This document shows positions 22,959 to 29,845 of a stretch of DNA of 30,530 nt, one piece after another. The translations under genes were made by a program, and so were the position numbers. The stretch is from positions 1-30,530 of the forward strand of contig JAEZIW010000235.1 in the NCBI GenBank assembly GCA_023436525.1. The letters are read 5' to 3'. The notes beneath the pieces are model-generated. The model was not told the DNA's origin. It saw only the letters and a program-made list of their open reading frames with translations, and ran no database searches. Each line of letters begins with the position of its first letter. Positions within the stretch are counted from its first letter, which is position 1. Source of the DNA: Bacillota bacterium. Its GTDB lineage: Bacteria > Bacillota > Clostridia > Christensenellales > SZUA-584.

Positions 22959-24455
22959 TCAGCTTTCATCTCCCGGCATCTCATGATCAACCGGCTGCGC
23001 CGATTCCTCCGGCGGCTGTACGTTGGCAGGAGCGGGCGGCCCGATGATTTTCTCCCCGGCATAAGGCCTGTATTTTGTTTTTCCAATCAGCTCCGGCTCC
23101 TTAACTTCCTTGCCATTCTTGTAATAGTGCTTGTACGTGGCGTACACAGCACCTTCACGTCTCTTGACCACAATTTCCTCATAGCCGTATGGCTTGGTTT
23201 TGTCGACCATCACAATCATATCTCCCGGCGGCTGCAAAGTCTCCAGCTTTTCGGAAGAGAGGCGTATTTCGTCGTAAGCATCCGGGAACGGTGCGCCGTA
23301 AATTTCGAAATTGACTGTTTGTGCGCTGCTGCTGACATAGCAGAATATATAGAGGTTGTGGTCGGTGCTGTTGCCGAAAACAAAATCGATTGTCCCCGTG
23401 TTGATTGTCGCATCGAGGCCGCCGTCTACATAACTGAGTTTGATAGAATGCCCCTGCCGGTTTACGATATCGAGATCGGCCTTGAGCACCGCGTTATACA
23501 TGGTGGTGGATACCTGGCAGACGCCACCGCCCGCCTGATCTTCGCTGGTGCCGCGCACCACCGCCGGTGCAGGCTGCCACCCCAGCTCATAAACGCGCGG
23601 GCCAATAACACCGTTGGTCGAAAACTCTCTGCCCGGCGGCAGCACGAAGCCGTTAATCAGCTCTACAGCTTTCTTAATATTGTAAACGCGCGATTCACGA
23701 TTATACGGGCTTTTTGCGAATGATGTGCTGGCTGTTGCACGCAGCACCGTATTCGCGACCAATTCAGCCTTGGTGACAGCAGGCTCAACCGGCAATATGG
23801 GCATCTGTACAACCCCGTATTCGCGCAGGCGCACCCGCCGCTCGACCTCGGCATACAGTGCTTCCTGATCCACTCTCCAGCCGTCGGCTTCGTCCGTATA
23901 ACTGAAGCGATTCTTCCTGTCATCCTTGTTCACCTGAACAGCTGCATCCTTGGCGGGCACATCCACCGAGAGCGCAATCTCATGGATGCGCCGCTTAACG
24001 GGCGCTGTATCAACCGTATAGTCGGTGGTGAAATCCATGCCATTTTTTTCGATCTCGCTTTTCTGTCTGGCGATTTCAAGGTAATTTCCTTCACGCGCCA
24101 CCGCCAGCGCCTCTTTGAGCACGGTGTCCGCATTGTCCTTAATAATAAAATCGTTTTTATCCAGCATATATTGCTGCGTTTTATTAACAAGTGTCACTTG
24201 AACTGCCGCTATACGCTGCTGCAATCCCCCGCTCACCTGCTCTTTGGCCTGTGCCATTGTTAAACCGCCCACGTCAATACCGTCAATTTGAATTCCCGCA
24301 TAAAATGTGCCCTGACGGTAAAGCTCTTCCCACTGCTGCACGGTTAATGTCGTGCGGGAAAAAACAACAACGGCAAGCACAGCCAGAATCACGGCCGCCG
24401 CCGCTGCCGCCATCAACCCTATTTTTCGCCGCCGCTTGTAGGCTCTTCTCAACAA
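22959..24455 (-). CDS. VanW-family wall-associated protein with G5 domain
   Basis: Membrane-anchored extracellular protein of about 498 residues. A basic stretch (RRAYKRRRK) and one membrane helix (AAAAAAVILAVLAVVVF) form the N terminus. Next comes a putative peptidoglycan-binding domain (GIQIDGIDVGGLTMAQAKEQV onward), then the VanW domain (ELINGFVLPPGREFSTNGVIG, AGGGVCQVSTTMYNAVLKADL, RQGHSIKLSYVDGGLDATIN), and a G5-like segment near residues 420-480 (VVKRREGAVYATYKHYYKNGKEV). A Pro/Glu-rich tail ends it. VanW function is unknown; the proteins are widespread and mostly not linked to vancomycin resistance. The start is unsure: the frame opens with GTG at 24509 without a ribosome site, while TTG at 24455 has AAGGTG six bases upstream and is preferred. 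A terminator separates it from the upstream blaI. Confidence 0.9.
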   Translation of the reverse strand: MLRRAYKRRRKIGLMAAAAAAVILAVLAVVVFSRTTLTVQQWEELYRQGTFYAGIQIDGIDVGGLTMAQAKEQVSGGLQQRIAAVQVTLVNKTQQYMLDKNDFIIKDNADTVLKEALAVAREGNYLEIARQKSEIEKNGMDFTTDYTVDTAPVKRRIHEIALSVDVPAKDAAVQVNKDDRKNRFSYTDEADGWRVDQEALYAEVERRVRLREYGVVQMPILPVEPAVTKAELVANTVLRATASTSFAKSPYNRESRVYNIKKAVELINGFVLPPGREFSTNGVIGPRVYELGWQPAPAVVRGTSEDQAGGGVCQVSTTMYNAVLKADLDIVNRQGHSIKLSYVDGGLDATINTGTIDFVFGNSTDHNLYIFCYVSSSAQTVNFEIYGAPFPDAYDEIRLSSEKLETLQPPGDMIVMVDKTKPYGYEEIVVKRREGAVYATYKHYYKNGKEVKEPELIGKTKYRPYAGEKIIGPPAPANVQPPEESAQPVDHEMPGDES

Positions 24456-24535
24456 ATTTATCACCTTCCGAATTAATTCATTTCCAAAATGGATATAATT
24501 TATCCCCACAAAAAGTGCGGATTATTCGGCAGTAT

Positions 24536-24564
24536 AAAAAAAACCATATACATCATGTATATGG
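24536..24564 (-). terminator. Intrinsic terminator after the orphan blaI
   Basis: Minus strand CCATATACA, loop TGA, TGTATATGG, then eight T. It lies 35 bases after the blaI stop and before the VanW gene, so the two are probably separate transcripts with some readthrough possible. Confidence 0.85.
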
Positions 24565-24598
24565 CCTTTAAAAAGTCAGTATGGTATATATGAACGGT

Positions 24599-24973
24599 TT
24601 ATGCGTTTTGTTTTTTAAGCAGTTCAATCAAATCGGACAACTCCTCAAAATCCTTTTGAGACAGCTTCACATCTTTAAGCATGCAAACCAGCAGGGCCTT
24701 GGCAGAGCGATCGCTGATTTTATCCAGCAGGCTTCGGCTTTCGGCGATGATGCATTCGTCTTTCTGTATGATCGGATAATAGAAATTGTCGCGTCCGAGC
24801 ACATCATACCCGATAAATCCTTTTGTGCACAGGCGTTTGACGTAGGTTGCATATGTGTTGTATTTCCAGTCCATTTTGTCACCCATCGCACCGATGATGC
24901 CCGACATCGTAAGCGGTGATTTCGCCCACAGAGCCGACATAACGGCCCATTCCGGCTTTGTCAGCGTCGTCAT
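24599..24973 (-). CDS. BlaI/MecI-family repressor without an adjacent protease (orphan)
   Basis: 124 residues, the family length, with winged-helix domain LTKPEWAVMSALWAKSPLTM and DWKYNTYATYVKRLCTKGFIG, then GRDNFYYP and the dimer region. It is closely similar to the repressor at 9173-9550. No M56 gene lies beside it; the only M56 in the window is the one near 9 kb. The ATG at 24973 has AAGGGAGAG immediately upstream and is chosen over a TTG at 24988. The promoter carries an operator with ACTAC/GTAGT arms, so it is likely autoregulated. The 5' leader also holds a short hairpin (CGCT/AGCG). Its targets may include the VanW gene or distant loci. Confidence 0.92.
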   Translation of the reverse strand: MTTLTKPEWAVMSALWAKSPLTMSGIIGAMGDKMDWKYNTYATYVKRLCTKGFIGYDVLGRDNFYYPIIQKDECIIAESRSLLDKISDRSAKALLVCMLKDVKLSQKDFEELSDLIELLKKQNA

Positions 24974-25038
24974 ATTCTCTCCCTTCAACAGTTCATCTCC
25001 CCTTTTCGCTATAAAGCGACTACCCCAATAACATTACG

Positions 25039-25073
25039 ACTACTATTGTAGTTCTATTGAAACCTTTTGTCAA
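25039..25073 (-). promoter_or_regulatory. Orphan blaI promoter with overlapping operator
   Basis: Minus strand TTGACA (25068-25073), 17-bp spacer, TACAAT (25045-25050). The operator ACTACTATTGTAGT (25039-25052) has perfect ACTAC/GTAGT arms and covers the -10, as in the other blaI promoter. Confidence 0.87.
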
Positions 25074-25159
25074 CCTTTATATTGAAAATAGACGGTAATT
25101 TCCGTCTCTCATCTTGATGCATCACTCAATATGTCATGGCTATAAAAGCAACTAGTCCA

Positions 25160-25233
25160 GTCATCCTGAGGAGTGATCCGACGAAGGATCTGTTGGACAG
25201 ATTCTTCACTTCGCTACACTCGTTCAGAATGAC
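25160..25233. repeat. Interspersed palindromic repeat
   Basis: Outer arms GTCATCCTGAG and TTCAGAATGAC are imperfect inverted repeats; the inner part AGGATCTGT TGG ACAGATTCTT forms a second hairpin. Sequences of this style (GTCATTCTGAGCGAAGC-like) are dispersed in many bacterial genomes. A degenerate relative lies at about 21108-21136. A near-copy pair GTAATTTCCGTCTCT (25095-25109) and GTAAATTCCGTCTCT (25252-25266) flanks it. Confidence 0.6.
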
Positions 25234-25279
25234 CGCTACCGTAACTTAACAGTAAATTCCGTCTCTTTAATTCTGTCAT

Positions 25280-25696
25280 CTATTCGCCGATGATCTTAAT
25301 CATCAGCCGTTTTTGGCGCATACCATCGAACTCGCCGTAAAATATCTGTTCCCACGGCCCGAAATCCAGCCGGCCTTCTGTAACGGCAACCACCACCTCA
25401 CGGCCCATGATGGTTCGCTTCAAATGCGCATCGGCATTGTCTTCAAAGCCGTTGTGAGCATATTGATCATACGGTTTTTCAGGCGCAAGCCGTTCGAGCC
25501 ACCGCTCAAAATCGCTGTGCAGCCCCGATTCATCGTCGTTGATAAACACACTGGCGGTGATGTGCATCGCGTTCACAAGGCATAGCCCTTCGCGGATGCC
25601 GCTCTCTTTGAGCGCCGCCTCCACCTGTGGTGTGATATTGATCATCTGCCGCCGCTTTTGAATGTTCAGCGTTAAAACTTTGCGATAGCTTTTCAT
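25280..25696 (-). CDS. YjbQ family protein (UPF0047)
   Basis: 138 residues, the whole length of this single-domain family, whose members can show weak thiamine-phosphate synthase activity in vitro but whose real role is unsettled. Conserved blocks are NAMHITASVFINDDESGLHSD (residues 42-62, with His45 and His60), HLKRTIMGREVVVAVTEGRLDFGPWEQIFYGEFDG (91-125) and the C-terminal RLMIKIIGE. The ATG at 25696 has GGAGG seven bases upstream; the frame runs open to 25759 through the promoter and is not used. It forms a single-gene unit with a promoter overlapped by a perfect palindrome. No thiamine genes are nearby. Confidence 0.93.
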   Translation of the reverse strand: MKSYRKVLTLNIQKRRQMINITPQVEAALKESGIREGLCLVNAMHITASVFINDDESGLHSDFERWLERLAPEKPYDQYAHNGFEDNADAHLKRTIMGREVVVAVTEGRLDFGPWEQIFYGEFDGMRQKRLMIKIIGE

Positions 25697-25717
25697 GTGT
25701 TTCCTCCGTCGTTTTCT

Positions 25718-25753
25718 TACCGTTATCATAACGGTATGCACGGCGGCTGTAAA
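25718..25753 (-). promoter_or_regulatory. yjbQ promoter with palindromic operator over the -10
   Basis: Minus strand TTTACA (25748-25753), 17-bp spacer, TATGAT (25725-25730). The -10 is the centre of the perfect palindrome TACCGTTATCATAACGGTA (25718-25736; 8-bp arms, 3-base centre). No regulator gene for it is obvious. Confidence 0.75.
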
Positions 25754-25799
25754 GAACACGATGCTGTAAGAACACCCTTAGTATTTTGAAACATTGCCA

Positions 25800-26426
25800 T
25801 TAAGCGTCTAAGGCGGCCAAAGCTCTCGGTTCTCTTACCATACACCAAATTTTTAAATCCTGCCCCGTTATCGTATCTGATTGAGCCAAGGTAAACCCCT
25901 TCTGCTGATAATACATCACATTTTTTTCATCGTGTGTTTCAAGATAAACCGGCTTGTTCTCTGAATCCGCTTTCTCCAGCAGTTGATTTAAAAGCCTTTT
26001 CCCAACTCCATTTCTCTGATGGCCCGGGTCAACAGCCAGCCCCCATAAATAGTAATGCGGCCGCCCATTCATAATATCCTCGTGTTTTTTCATAACGAAA
26101 TCTTCACATTCTAAAATCCTATGATGTTGCTGAAAGCCAAAAATAAGCGGAACAAAAATAAATCCGTTGATTGCATATTCAAGATTTGAGATCTTTGTAT
26201 GTCCGGGCGGCAGAATAAAAATCACACCCTCAAAATCCGAAGCAACAAAGGCCTCACCATAACGCAAAGCGCAATTCATCACTTTTTTCATATACCACTT
26301 CAAATATTTGCTGCGAATTTTAACATCAGGGAAGTAATGTCCTATTTGTGGGTAATCATAAAAAGCCGCTGCCAACACATTCGCGGCCCTTTTTTTGTCT
26401 TTCGTATCCAATTTCACAATATTCAT
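25800..26426 (-). CDS. GNAT-family N-acetyltransferase
   Basis: 208 residues. The acetyl-CoA-binding motif A, Q/R-x-x-G-x-G/A, is QRNGVG at residues 137-142 within LWGLAVDPGHQRNGVGKRLLNQLLEKA; motif B is VYLETHDEKNVMYYQQKGF. The N-terminal half (AAFYDYPQIGHYFPD) resembles the group that acetylates small molecules or antibiotics, but the substrate cannot be named. The ATG at 26426 follows GGAGGTAGAT. It starts 23 bases after the stop of tetR on the same strand, so tetR-GNAT is one autoregulated unit. A role in detoxification would fit the neighbouring MFS exporter; that is inference. Confidence 0.9.
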   Translation of the reverse strand: MNIVKLDTKDKKRAANVLAAAFYDYPQIGHYFPDVKIRSKYLKWYMKKVMNCALRYGEAFVASDFEGVIFILPPGHTKISNLEYAINGFIFVPLIFGFQQHHRILECEDFVMKKHEDIMNGRPHYYLWGLAVDPGHQRNGVGKRLLNQLLEKADSENKPVYLETHDEKNVMYYQQKGFTLAQSDTITGQDLKIWCMVREPRALAALDA

Positions 26427-26449
26427 ATCTACCTCCGGCACAGAGTTTT

Positions 26450-27001
26450 TTATGAGGATGTTTTATTATTCTTATATATTTCAAGAAGAGTTTCCTTCAT
26501 TTTTAATCTCATTTCTCCTGAAGGAGGCGAAAAACCATGTAAATCAGATAACCATAAGCCATCTAAAGAAAGTCTGATAAGCGTGGCGACTTCAGGGCGA
26601 ACATCAGCCAAAGACGAGAGTTTGTCCTGAATTTTATAAAAGCGGGATCGTAACGGCTCAATCAGATCAATCTCGTTTGCAATGGCCGCAAACAGCGCAT
26701 AAGACAGCTTCTCGGGTTCCGTGGTTGTTCTGAAAGAAGCGTGAATATAGGCTGCCAGATAATCGCCATTGTTTTTAATCAGTTCCTCTTCGAGAGCGGC
26801 GTCAACACATGCAATCATTCGTTCGATCATTCCCTGGATCAGCTGTTTCTTAGACGGATAATGATATAAGAGCCCGCCTTTGCTGACAGCCGCTTCAAGC
26901 GCCACCATTTCCAGAGTAAACGCTTCCGAGCCTTTCTCCATCAGAACTTTGTTGGCCGCATTGAGTATTCTCGTTTTTGTATTTTCTCCTGTATTTCTCA
27001 T
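26450..27001 (-). CDS. TetR/AcrR-family repressor
   Basis: 183 residues. The helix-turn-helix domain is at about 8-55: TKTRILNAANKVLMEKGSEAFTLEMVALEAAVSKGGLLYHYPSKKQLIQGM, a clear TetR N signature. The C-terminal ligand/dimer domain resembles the TetR_C_37-like type and gives no ligand clue. The ATG at 27001 lies only six bases after the predicted -10, so the mRNA should be leaderless; no other start fits the family. An inverted repeat operator sits in its promoter spacer, indicating autorepression. It lies after the MFS gene, from which it is separated by a strong terminator, and leads the GNAT gene. Confidence 0.93.
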   Translation of the reverse strand: MRNTGENTKTRILNAANKVLMEKGSEAFTLEMVALEAAVSKGGLLYHYPSKKQLIQGMIERMIACVDAALEEELIKNNGDYLAAYIHASFRTTTEPEKLSYALFAAIANEIDLIEPLRSRFYKIQDKLSSLADVRPEVATLIRLSLDGLWLSDLHGFSPPSGEMRLKMKETLLEIYKNNKTSS

Positions 27002-27007
27002 ATTTTA

Positions 27008-27036
27008 ACTATACCGTCCAGCCGGTACAGTGTCAA
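27008..27036 (-). promoter_or_regulatory. tetR promoter with operator in the spacer
   Basis: Minus strand TTGACA (27031-27036), 17-bp spacer, TATAGT (27008-27013). Inverted repeat ACTATACCG (27008-27016) / CGGTACAGT (27023-27031), 8 of 9 bases paired, six-base centre. The repeat covers spacer and -10. Confidence 0.88.
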
Positions 27037-27047
27037 GCTATTTTACC

Positions 27048-27080
27048 TAAAAAAGAAACCGCCGGGCTTTTTCCGGCGGT
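27048..27080 (-). terminator. Intrinsic terminator after the MFS gene
   Basis: Minus strand ACCGCCGG (27073-27080) pairs perfectly with CCGGCGGT (27058-27065) across a seven-base loop, then TTC and six T. Confidence 0.92.
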
Positions 27081-27103
27081 CTACTTGACCCATCAATCCA
27101 CTT

Positions 27104-28285
27104 TTAGGCTATCATTTTGCGCTTAGACAGAGCTCTGTTAACCAAAGCAAGCACACCGGCTGATATTATTGTCAGCATGGCCATGGCCAAAAATCCAGCT
27201 CGCATACCCCACTTCTCACTGGCGACACCGAAACCGGCCAGTATCAGCATACCTGAGAGATTGATAAACAGCGAGCTCACCGACAGTACCGTCGCCCGAT
27301 GAGACGATTCTGCTTCGCGCTGAAGACGCCCCTCGGCCATTATATAGCCGCTTGACATCAGCATGTAGAAAAGCCCATACAACGGCAGCGCTGCCGCCTT
27401 ATAAACATATGCCGAAACGAACAGCAGCACGCCCGCCGCTGCGGCCAGCAGGCTGATACCGCCCATCGTTTTAATCAGCCTTTTCATGCTGTACGCGAGC
27501 CAACCGCCCAAGGCCTCCATGCCTGTTCTCGCCGCACCCCAGACGCCTATCCACACCAACGGCAATCCAACACGTTGCGCAAACAGCTGATCATATTCCT
27601 CCAATACGCCCGGTAGCACCGCAAGCATCACGCACAGCACCAGCGGCGCAAGGATTCCAATATTCTTCTTTGTGAGACTCAGTCCTGTTTTCATCTCATA
27701 CAAGTGTATACGCCACGTCGTTCGCTCATGCGGCTTGTTTTTTATATCCTTCAGCAGCATTGCGAAGCCCAAAGAGAGCGCCAGCGACGCGACTGACAAC
27801 GCTGCGGCTGTTTCAAAACCGGATACCGCCGCGATTCCGCCGAGTACCATAGCCGCAGCCGACGCAATTCCGGTGCAGAAACGAAAACGCCCGGCGTACT
27901 TCTCATACGCGTCATTCTTATTATACTTACTTAACAGATCAAAAAGCAGCGCCTCGGTGCTGCCTGAGCAAAACGCCTCCTGTATACCCCACAAAATGAA
28001 ACCGACTGCAAAGCCTGCAAAATCCTGCGCGAACAACCATATAGTGAACCCCGCCAGCTTAAGCGTTGTTCCCAGCACAATCAGCTTCTTTCTGCTCCAA
28101 AGGTCCGCAAGCATGCCGGAGGGTATCTCCAGAATGAATACAGGAATGCTCCAAATCATCAGCAGCCAGGTAATCTCAATCACGGATAAGCCTTTTGATT
28201 CGAACATGAGCATATACACCGGGTATAGCAGCACAAACTCTCTGAAAAAGCCGTGCAGATAAAAAGGGATCAATTTATTTTTCAA
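27104..28285 (-). CDS. MFS transporter, probable drug exporter
   Basis: 393 residues with about 12 hydrophobic segments, the usual drug:proton antiporter size. Motif A between helices 2 and 3 is GMLADLWSRKK (residues 57-67), and helix 1 starts after the short MKNKLIPFYLHGFFREF. A second motif-A-like region follows helix 8 (GGWLAYSMKRLIKTMGG). The start is a TTG at 28285 with GGAGGT nine bases upstream; no ATG is near. That ribosome site is exactly complementary to ACCTCCG 31 bases earlier, and an 11-residue leader peptide precedes it, which suggests induced translation. No TetR operator copy is seen at its promoter. The substrate is unknown; efflux of a translation-targeting compound would fit the leader, as inference. 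Confidence 0.9.
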   Translation of the reverse strand: MKNKLIPFYLHGFFREFVLLYPVYMLMFESKGLSVIEITWLLMIWSIPVFILEIPSGMLADLWSRKKLIVLGTTLKLAGFTIWLFAQDFAGFAVGFILWGIQEAFCSGSTEALLFDLLSKYNKNDAYEKYAGRFRFCTGIASAAAMVLGGIAAVSGFETAAALSVASLALSLGFAMLLKDIKNKPHERTTWRIHLYEMKTGLSLTKKNIGILAPLVLCVMLAVLPGVLEEYDQLFAQRVGLPLVWIGVWGAARTGMEALGGWLAYSMKRLIKTMGGISLLAAAAGVLLFVSAYVYKAAALPLYGLFYMLMSSGYIMAEGRLQREAESSHRATVLSVSSLFINLSGMLILAGFGVASEKWGMRAGFLAMAMLTIISAGVLALVNRALSKRKMIA

Positions 28286-28293
28286 AATATGTA

Positions 28294-28399
28294 ACCTCCG
28301 ATTTTTTTAAGATTTTGCGATACCTAAAGAACGGAGGTGCCCGGGCTGAAACATAATAAGCCGATAAGCAGATCGCTTGTCGGCATAATGCACCGGGCA
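28294..28399 (-). promoter_or_regulatory. Candidate translational attenuator of the MFS gene
   Basis: On the minus strand, ACCTCCG (28332-28338) can pair with the MFS Shine-Dalgarno CGGAGGT (28294-28300), hiding it. Just upstream, TGCCCGG (28393-28399) pairs with CCGGGCA (28338-28344), enclosing a further hairpin GCCGA-AAGC/GCTT-TCGGC. A possible cross-pairing joins CGATAC in the leader peptide frame (28422-28427) with GTATCG (28318-28323) in the loop of the sequestering hairpin. How a stalled ribosome would free the ribosome site is not resolved. Confidence 0.6.
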
Positions 28400-28412
28400 T
28401 TAAATGTCTGAG

Positions 28413-28448
28413 TTATTGGCCTGTATCGATGAAGCTTAACCTGAACAT
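28413..28448 (-). CDS. Leader peptide MFRLSFIDTGQ upstream of the MFS gene
   Basis: Eleven codons, ATG at 28448 to TAA at 28413, with GGGAG eight bases before the ATG and a promoter 27 bases further up. It resembles in layout the leader peptides of inducible antibiotic-resistance genes (erm, cat and ABC-F types), where a drug-stalled ribosome remodels the following RNA. The peptide itself matches none that I know. Too short to judge by coding statistics. Confidence 0.55.
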   Translation of the reverse strand: MFRLSFIDTGQ

Positions 28449-28474
28449 ATCAAAACTCCCATAATTGTTAATTA

Positions 28475-28503
28475 AGTATACCATGCTAATCAACAGGACG
28501 CAA
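28475..28503 (-). promoter_or_regulatory. Probable promoter of leader peptide and MFS gene
   Basis: Minus strand TTGCGT (28498-28503), 17-bp spacer, TATACT (28475-28480). The -35 is weak (three of six). The transcript would carry a leader of about 180 bases before the MFS start. Confidence 0.5.
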
Positions 28504-28519
28504 TAACGCAAGATGTTAT

Positions 28520-28529
28520 GTATCGATAC
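28520..28529. repeat. Perfect palindrome GTATCGATAC
   Basis: Ten-base perfect palindrome just after the small-protein stop and 16 bases upstream of the MFS -35. GTATCGAT recurs at 28422-28429 in the leader peptide and CGATAC at 28318-28323. Possible operator; no known protein assigned. Confidence 0.4.
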
Positions 28530-28663
28530 TAAACATCACCGCGGTCGGCGGACTGCTTTTTGGTGGTGCGGCTGTTGTTTTGACCGTCTGCCGTGATGGG
28601 TGTTTGCCCCTTGCTTTTCTTCTTTCTGGTCTTTTTGTTGTCGGGTTGGCTGTCTTTTGTCAT
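28529..28663 (-). CDS. Small lysine-rich hydrophilic protein, 44 residues
   Basis: ATG at 28663 with AGGAGG seven bases upstream, the best ribosome site spacing in this part of the window; TAG at 28529-28531. The product starts MTKDSQPDNKKTRKKKSKGQ and ends DRGDV. It is very basic, without hydrophobic core, cysteine or signal peptide, so it is probably disordered and may bind nucleic acid. Small basic proteins of this kind are common in spore formers, but I cannot place it in a named family. A second frame beginning at 28670 (MTHDKRQPT) has its ATG directly against the ribosome site and is less likely. It is divergent from the EFR1 gene and upstream of the MFS promoter. Confidence 0.6.
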   Translation of the reverse strand: MTKDSQPDNKKTRKKKSKGQTPITADGQNNSRTTKKQSADRGDV

Positions 28664-28731
28664 GTGTCATCCTCCTTTTTGCTGACTCTATTTTATACCT
28701 GTTCGCACATTGCGATGCATCGACAATTTGC

Positions 28732-28760
28732 TTTAAAAAAATTGTTATGACGCGTATAAT
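28732..28760 (+). promoter_or_regulatory. Possible promoter of the EFR1-type gene
   Basis: TTTAAA (28732-28737), 17-bp spacer, TATAAT (28755-28760), 68 bases before the start. Good -10, four of six at -35. Confidence 0.5.
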
Positions 28761-28828
28761 AGACATGGCAATACGAATACACTTCTTCAGGATATCTCCC
28801 TTACTGAAATTCCGAAAGGAGGTCTTTT

Positions 28829-29845
28829 TTGCCAAGCGCTATTATATATGTTTTTTCGGGAACCTATCACACATTAAAAGCAGCCAAAATGATCGGCAGC
28901 CATCTTGAAGCAAACCATATTAAAACGTGTATCCACGAGGTCAGATACCCGTTTGTTAATGTGCCGTTGCCTGAGGATGGCGACTATGTCGGCTTTGGTT
29001 ACCCTGTGCATGCCTTCAATTCGCCGCTTGCGTTTCTGCGCTTTGTGGAAAGCCTGCCTGACAGCATGCGCAACAAGGCTTTTCTGTTCAAAACATCGGG
29101 TGAACCGGCGCGGCTTAACCGTGAGTCGTCTTGCTCACTGTATAGAATACTCAAGAAAAAGGGGTGTGATGTGATGCTCGATACACATATGCTGATGCCA
29201 TATAACATCGTGTTTCGCTATCCAGACGGCCTCGCCAAGCAGATGACGCTTTATGCCGAGGCTTTAAGCGAGCTGCTGACACTGCGGCTGCTCAGCGGCG
29301 ACAGGGATGTATTTCGTTACAGCAAATTAAGACGGCTAATTTCGCTGATTATGCGCATTGAGTGGTTCGGCGCGTGGCTCAACGGGCGGCTTTATTCCGT
29401 CAAGATGAAAAAGTGCAGCCAATGCATGAAGTGCGTGAAAGCATGCCCCACCGCCAACATTACGTTTGATAACGGGAAGTTTCGTTTCGGAGGACACTGC
29501 GCCATGTGCATGCGCTGTGTGATGTACTGCCCCAAGGATGCGGTCAACTTCGGCATTATCCGCCCGCTGCGTGTGAACGGCGGCTACGCGTTTGACAAGA
29601 TTCTCGCCGATCCCGATATATCTTCGGATTATGTGGGACCCAAAACCAAGGGCTATTTTGCATCGTTCCGCGGTTTTTTCCGCCGTGCCGACGACGCGCT
29701 GGCGGCATATGGGCTGACGGTAAACGGATGTACCCCGCAGCCAAGGCCGAATGCGCCCGAGCTTGACGTGTTTGAGGCTTACGAGGCGTCACAACAAAAA
29801 TCAAGTGAGGCGTATGCCGAGGAGGAAAACAACAGTTTAATTTAG
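28829..29845 (+). CDS. EFR1-type protein: flavodoxin-like domain plus two [4Fe-4S] clusters
   Basis: 338 residues. The N-terminal part IIYVFSGTYHTLKAAKMIGSHL resembles the FMN-binding loop of flavodoxins (usual form SGTGNT), and YVGFGYPVHAFNSPLAFLRFVESLP matches the EFR1-family flavodoxin fold. A bacterial ferredoxin domain follows: C-x2-C-x2-C-x3-CP starting at Cys196 (CSQCMKCVKACP) and again at Cys224 (CAMCMRCVMYCP). The C-terminal 90 residues have no recognised motif. Such proteins are thought to move electrons in anaerobes; partner unknown. The start is a TTG with AAGGAGGT five bases upstream; no ATG competes. The Gly-Thr-Tyr-His sequence lacks the usual N of SGTGN, so FMN binding is uncertain. 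Confidence 0.87.
   Translation: MPSAIIYVFSGTYHTLKAAKMIGSHLEANHIKTCIHEVRYPFVNVPLPEDGDYVGFGYPVHAFNSPLAFLRFVESLPDSMRNKAFLFKTSGEPARLNRESSCSLYRILKKKGCDVMLDTHMLMPYNIVFRYPDGLAKQMTLYAEALSELLTLRLLSGDRDVFRYSKLRRLISLIMRIEWFGAWLNGRLYSVKMKKCSQCMKCVKACPTANITFDNGKFRFGGHCAMCMRCVMYCPKDAVNFGIIRPLRVNGGYAFDKILADPDISSDYVGPKTKGYFASFRGFFRRADDALAAYGLTVNGCTPQPRPNAPELDVFEAYEASQQKSSEAYAEEENNSLI

Noticed and set aside
28536..28835. 99-codon minus-strand frame covering the small-protein region
   Set aside because: Its start lies beyond the EFR1 ribosome site and it has none of its own; the 44-codon frame in the same place has an ideal ribosome site.
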